Assembly: GCA_027574665.1 (NCBI GenBank)
Contig: CM050659.1
Span: forward strand, 24,777,001-24,841,000
Source of the DNA: Rhynochetos jubatus
Lineage: Eukaryota; Chordata; Aves; Eurypygiformes; Rhynochetidae
DNA length: 64,000 nt
Direction of reading: 5' to 3'
Part shown: positions 36,450 to 64,000 of the stretch, piece after piece
Layout of the letters: each line of letters begins with the position of its first letter
Position numbering within the stretch: position 1 is the stretch's first letter
Program-made: the position numbers and the translations under genes
Notes under the pieces: generated by a model
What the model was told of the DNA's origin: nothing
Seen by the model: only the letters and a program-made list of their open reading frames with translations
The model's database searches: none

Positions 36450-39400
36450 CCTGCAAAATGCTCCCATGGTGTGCTGCTCTCAGCCAGCATCTGCAGTGGA
36501 AGAATGCTGCTGTGGTGAGGATAAAGCTTCATCTCTTGCCTAAGAGCAGAGGGTGGCAGGGAGACGCATCCATCGGCGGAGCAGAGCGCAGGCCAGCTGC
36601 ATTGAAGCAGGTATGTCCTTAGGATCATGTGAAGATTTACCCCAAATTCAAAGCTCGGGCTGCGGGTAGCGCATTTGGTGAATTTTAGTAGGAGAAGGGT
36701 CTTCTCGGGGGCTTTCAGGTTGTTTTTTTGGCTAGGATCCTGGGAACGGAGACGTTTGTGGTACTGTGGGGAGGCTGTAGCTGGCCTTGTGGGCTGGCAG
36801 CGACAAACCTGATGCAGCTCTGTGGGTAGACTTGCACAATTCCTATTTTTTCAGAATTAGCCACATTGAACCCTTTTAAAAGCAAACGCAATTTTCACAA
36901 AGTTTTTATTCCCACGAAAAACAGAAGCTAAAACCTGAAACAAAAGGCTAACTTAAGCCTTTCATAATGAACTTTTTATGTCTTGGAACAATGTGATTTT
37001 TTTTTTTCCTCAGTTTTCATTTAATTTTGTTTAAAACCTGTACAGCAGCATGGCATGTAACTAAATCCTTTTGTCATGATCTCATCGGAATTCTCTGTTT
37101 GCTGGAAGCTGTGTTCCCACATCAAACCAGAACAACCTTTTTCTGTTCTGGAAACAGCAAATAAAAAACCCTCCATATTTTGCCTGTTCCTTAATGACAC
37201 CCAAGAAACGAGCGAGCCCATAACCCCCGGATTTCCCACTCCTCTTAACGTTGTGCCGCTACGTTGGAAAAGCAGATTACGGAGCGGGGAGATGGATGTC
37301 CCCTCCCTACGTGCCAGCAGCGGGGCATGATTCAAGGCCCCTAAATGACACCCGGTGTGGGGCATGAACCAGCTCTGGGAGCGGAGGTGGGTGATGCCAC
37401 CGGCTCCGGGAGCAGAGACGGGTGCGTTGGTGGGAGCAGAGAGGCAGGTGTGTGTTTTGGGCTGCGTGCAGCCCCGAGTAGCCTGTTGGGCCTTTTATCC
37501 TCTTTATTAAGTGGAGTCAGATGGTACCCGGGGACTAAAAGACTTACTGCTGTACACCACAGCTTCCTGCAGGCCCGAGGCTTACACGTGGGCTCTGTCC
37601 ACATGGGAACCAGTGTAGAACTGGGAAGAAAATGAATGCCTGGACTGGCTTCGTTTCAGTGAGGAGTCAGGGCACGGCAGGAGCACGGGCCTGAACGGGG
37701 AGCATGGGAAGTCCCGTGGCACACGCTGAAGCTGCTCGGCAGCAAAGGAATGACATCCGCAAGCACTCGGATGCAACCCCTCACCTTCTGTGCCTGTTTT
37801 CCGAGGGCGATAACCTCGCGGAGCTGGTGTTGTGCAAGCCAGTCCCGTGTTTAGTTCAGGATCCATGGCACTTTCAAAACTTTAAGCCCGAGGCAGCTCT
37901 GTCGGGTTGTCCAGGGAAAGTGCGTTAAGGGAATCATGCTTCCCAGTGCAGCATTTCAGAGTAAACTGGGCAGTGCTTAACGGTGCAGCAGTGCCTGCAG
38001 TAAGTGTTTGGATTGGGAAGTGAGGAAGGCTTATTGCTCATTTGCATAACGATGGCACCCAAGGGTGCCAATTAGGATCAAGGGCCTATTGCACTGGTGG
38101 TGTGCAGAGACTTAATAGGAGACAGTGGGCTTCTGACAGAAACCCTTCCATATAAATAGGGAGGGAATAGGGATTTTTATTTAAATGGATCGGGTTTTGT
38201 CACAGATCTTACATTTGCAGTGAATGTTTGTGAGAAAATACACATTCCTGAGCAGCTCTGGTATCTAAACCAGAGTGATTTGGTGACTTGCTGTAGGTCC
38301 TTTTATAATACAGATGTTCCTAGCCACGCGGTAGAAGCGTTTTGTGTTAGGTAATGACTAAACAGAGGGGGGAAAAAAAAGTGTGTCCAGCCCAGCAGAG
38401 CTTATTTTCTATCAGAAAATGGGTTTTCACAGTGATGGATGGTTGGAGAGAGGACTGTGGGACAGCAAAGGACAGAAATGGCTGGGGGCTGTGTGTGGGA
38501 CCGGAGTGGGCAAGGTTTACAGACTCTTAGCTGTACGTACTTGTCTTTCATCCAGCACCTCAAAATCTGGGACCAGCTTGCTGGTGAAAACCCAGAGGTT
38601 TTCAGGGGGCAGCCACCTTCGTGTGCCAGCGAAGGAGGAAGCGCGGTGTTTGCTGTCATGCTCTTCTCCAGTGATACGTGCCTGCGCGTGGTGCTACAGG
38701 TCTGGAGGCTGCTGTGCATGCAGAGTGCTCTGTCAGCAACGGGGTGCTGTAGGCATGGGGACTCAGAGCGCCCAGAAGGTGATTCTGTGAACGAAAGAGA
38801 GAAAATGGTGTTATAGGGAAGCAGAGTGCTGACTCTGCTCACAGAAGGACCTCTGCACCCCTCCGCCACAGCAGCTTTGCTTTAAGGACTCATTCGTTGC
38901 GGCGTGGGGCGGGAGGGCAGCCGGCTCTACCCTCCGTGGTTTCTGCCAGTCGAGCTGTAGGGACCTTGGGACCGGTCACGCTGCGCAGGTTCACCATCCA
39001 GAGCTGCGCCACGGTGTGATTCGCGGCTGGCAAAACCCATCTGCCGGTCCCCCAGCGCCAAGCCCAGCGAGCGTCACTGATGTGTTCCAACGCCGGTTCG
39101 TCAAGCCAGAAATATCAGTGGGGTACGACGGTGTTTGCTGCCGGCCCTCCCAGGGTGATGCGAGCTGGGAAGAGGGAAGACAGTGCCAGAGGAAAAGGCT
39201 TGGCTGATGTGTAGTTTCTGGCACGTTTTTATACACATGCCGAGTGCTTCCCTTCCTTTTGGGTGTATTTGTTAGGGGAATTGTGTGAGTAAGAAGCGAA
39301 GTTTCTGTTTGAGCAACAGACGGAGACGTTGTTTCGCGCAGGGCTGGCCCGTGATGCTGCAGTACGTGCCAGGGAGTTCAGTCCTGCACCTCCACGAGCT

Positions 39401-41316
39401 CCAGCCCTCGCTCCAGACCTTCCCGGGAATCTTTCCTAGGTTCTCCTAAACCTCTGCTTATTCCTCTAATCTATGCTGGAGGGCTAATTGCCTCTCAATT
39501 ACACTGCGAGATAGCTAACAGCTCTCCAGCTTCCAAGTACCCCCACTATGTGACAGCAGGGAGCCTATTCCTACTTCTGCCCCTGGTTTACCCAGGATCA
39601 GGGCTGTAGCAAACTCTTGGGATAGTTCTTTTCCACCGCTTTTCATCCTCCGCTTACTTCACCTTCATTTTGACCTGGAACAGAAAAGAATTTAAGTAGA
39701 AGCGAGCACCAAAGGCACTTCTGAACTGTGGTTAGCAAGGGAGCTGTGGTCTGAATGTGCCTCGCTCAGAAACCTCACGGCTTCTCGATGAGCCGCTCCA
39801 AGATGCTGGGATTTCCTTTTAACCCCAAATTGCCGGATTACGGGTCTGTCGGCTGTGCTCCTGCGGACTGCAGCCATGTCTCTCACCGTTCGGATCACAT
39901 CCAAGCATTTAGAGGCTCTCCATGGATATCTGGGACAACGCTACCGTTTTCATTCCTCCCTGAACAGCAGGGTCAGTTAAATTTGCATGGGAAGGGGGAG
40001 CTGGGAAGGATAAGAGAAGAGGTGGGCTGTCTGCTGATGCTGAAAGCTGAATTAATGTTTGGGAGTGTTTGCGAAAGGGAGGGGGAGCCTTGGGGTAATA
40101 GCAAAGGGCTTGTTCACGACCTGGATGAGGAGTGGGTGTGCAGTAGGTAGATCTTCGGCTGAGACAAGCCAAAGGAGTAGGTTTTGCCAAGAAGCGATGC
40201 CATGAGATCAGCGCTCGGCGTTCCTTATGGGCGTGTGGCTTCGCGGCGATACTGCAGGGACAAGCCCACCGGCAGATAACAACAACCTAATTTTAGATGC
40301 ACGGGCTCCCGAATAGGGTTGGGCGTTTTTATTAACCAATAGCATCGTCGCTTAAGAATCCAGGTTCAGCAGATAGTTTTGGCAAGGGAGGGATGGCGGG
40401 TTGTAAGAGCTGGAAGGTGCCCTCGCTTTCCTCCTCTGAAGCAAGGACTCATCCCACAGCTCGCTTGAAAAACGTGAGGGTGGAAAGGAAAAGAACTGCT
40501 TCTGATAAATGTGTAACCAGGTGCTGAATTAATCACGGAACTGTAGAATTGTTTTGGTTGGAAAAGACCTTTGAGATCATGGAGTCCAACCGATTAACCT
40601 GGGTTCTGCTAATCTCGGAACGGTGGGTCCATTTTGAGGGACTTTGCCTCCTTTTGTTTGTTTGCAAATTAAAAAAACCCTGTCTTGGCAGAATCTGAAA
40701 CAACCAGATTTTTCCCCTGACTTTCAGCTTGTGGTTGGTTTTTGATTCAACGACAGCACTAAACCAATCAGTGCTCTGCCTGTTGCTCATCTCGGAGCAT
40801 CTCCCAGGTTGTTCATCTAGGAGTTTCCCCTTTGCTGTGATCACTCGAAGGAGGAGCCGAGCTGCCATCGGAAGCAGGAACTAAGCCTTGCTCCCGTTCT
40901 CTCTGCTGCATCCTGGGGGGATAACACATCTCTGCCAGCTGAAACATGGCCAGGACCCTTATGTTGTACTCTCACTTGACAAAAAGGCACAGGTTTTCCC
41001 GAGCAGCCTCAGCTTGGGCATTCTACAGGCCCCAGAATGTCCGTCCCACCCGAGTGGCTCCCGGGGTGTTTGCTCAGGTGTCCTCCACCCCTTCCCTCCC
41101 AGACCTGGGAGGACACATCTGTCACGGTCAGCCTGAACGCTTACTGGTGTGGAGAACACATCCATCTGCGTTTTCCTATCCCTGATGCTGAAGGTACAAG
41201 GCACGAGCAGGGATTGCAGCTACTACATGCTGCAGTCTCCCTCCCTTCCACGTAACTTCAGAGTTTTTTTACATCAGAACTACTCCTCTGCTTTTCCCTT
41301 TTTTCATTTCTTCCAG
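36450..41316. other. Stretch upstream of the first recognised ZNF185 exon
   Basis: No gene was recognised. One CR1 tail lies at 40535-40600. A MEF2-like, AT-rich string (tccatataaataggg) lies near 38147. Because the exon at 41317 begins with a strong acceptor, at least one upstream ZNF185 exon should exist here or farther left. Confidence 0.45.
40535..40600 (-). repeat. CR1 LINE terminal fragment
   Basis: A short antisense CR1 3' end (gttttggttggaaaagacct, then tttgagatcatggagtccaa). It resembles the older CR1 type at 62.3 kb more than the common type in this window. Confidence 0.75.
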
Positions 41317-41367
41317 GGGCTTGTTGTCTTCGAACAGTACCTGAAGGGGAAGGCGCTTCTGAGAACC

Positions 41368-41392
<25 letters not shown>
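41317..41392 (+). CDS. ZNF185: ZNF185 exon 1 (first recognised)
   Basis: The acceptor ttttcatttcttccag precedes this exon, so an earlier exon exists. From ATG 41368 it encodes MMSLGVSK plus one base, and the donor is GTAATT. The 17 codons before the ATG are also open. Confidence 0.75.

Positions 41393-64000
<22,608 letters not shown>

Overview
The window reads as bird nuclear DNA. It holds intron-rich vertebrate genes with GT-AG splice sites, a CpG-rich promoter, and at least thirteen CR1 LINE fragments, the dominant avian retroposon. I saw no prokaryotic, organellar or retroviral gene. The species cannot be fixed from sequence alone.

Layout, left to right. (1) 2.6-7.9 kb, + strand: a compact four-exon gene for a 224-residue ES1/GATD3-family protein (DJ-1/PfpI-like class I glutamine amidotransferase fold). 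It has a clear TATA box and no mitochondrial leader in the exons seen. (2) 9.9-10.3 kb, - strand: the first two exons of a centrin gene (CETN2-like). The other exons are not visible, and its EF-hand 1 is altered. (3) 10.3-10.75 kb: a CpG-rich, probably bidirectional promoter with six CCAAT/ATTGG boxes. (4) 10.7-19.95 kb, + strand: complete NSDHL, a sterol C4-decarboxylating dehydrogenase of 346 residues in seven coding exons plus a probable noncoding first exon. (5) about 20-41 kb: no gene recognised, CR1 fragments only. (6) 41.3 kb to the right edge, + strand: the 5' and middle part of ZNF185, a LIM-domain actin-associated protein. I trace 24 complete exons and the start of a 25th; the C-terminal LIM domain lies outside the window.

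The order centrin - NSDHL - ZNF185 matches the mammalian Xq28 block CETN2-NSDHL-ZNF185. The ES1-like gene is out of place in that comparison, since human GATD3 is on chromosome 21. A diverged direct duplication (about 6.07-6.63 kb and 9.04-9.83 kb) brackets the last ES1 exon and ends just where the centrin gene appears cut. This suggests a local rearrangement joined the ES1-like gene to the Xq28-type block and removed most of the centrin gene.

The genes do not form one pathway. NSDHL works in cholesterol synthesis at the ER and lipid droplets, ZNF185 in actin and epithelial structure, and the ES1-like protein probably in small-molecule (glyoxalase or deglycase-like) chemistry. Exon boundaries were traced by hand from reading frame, splice signals and remembered family sequences; no alignment was run.
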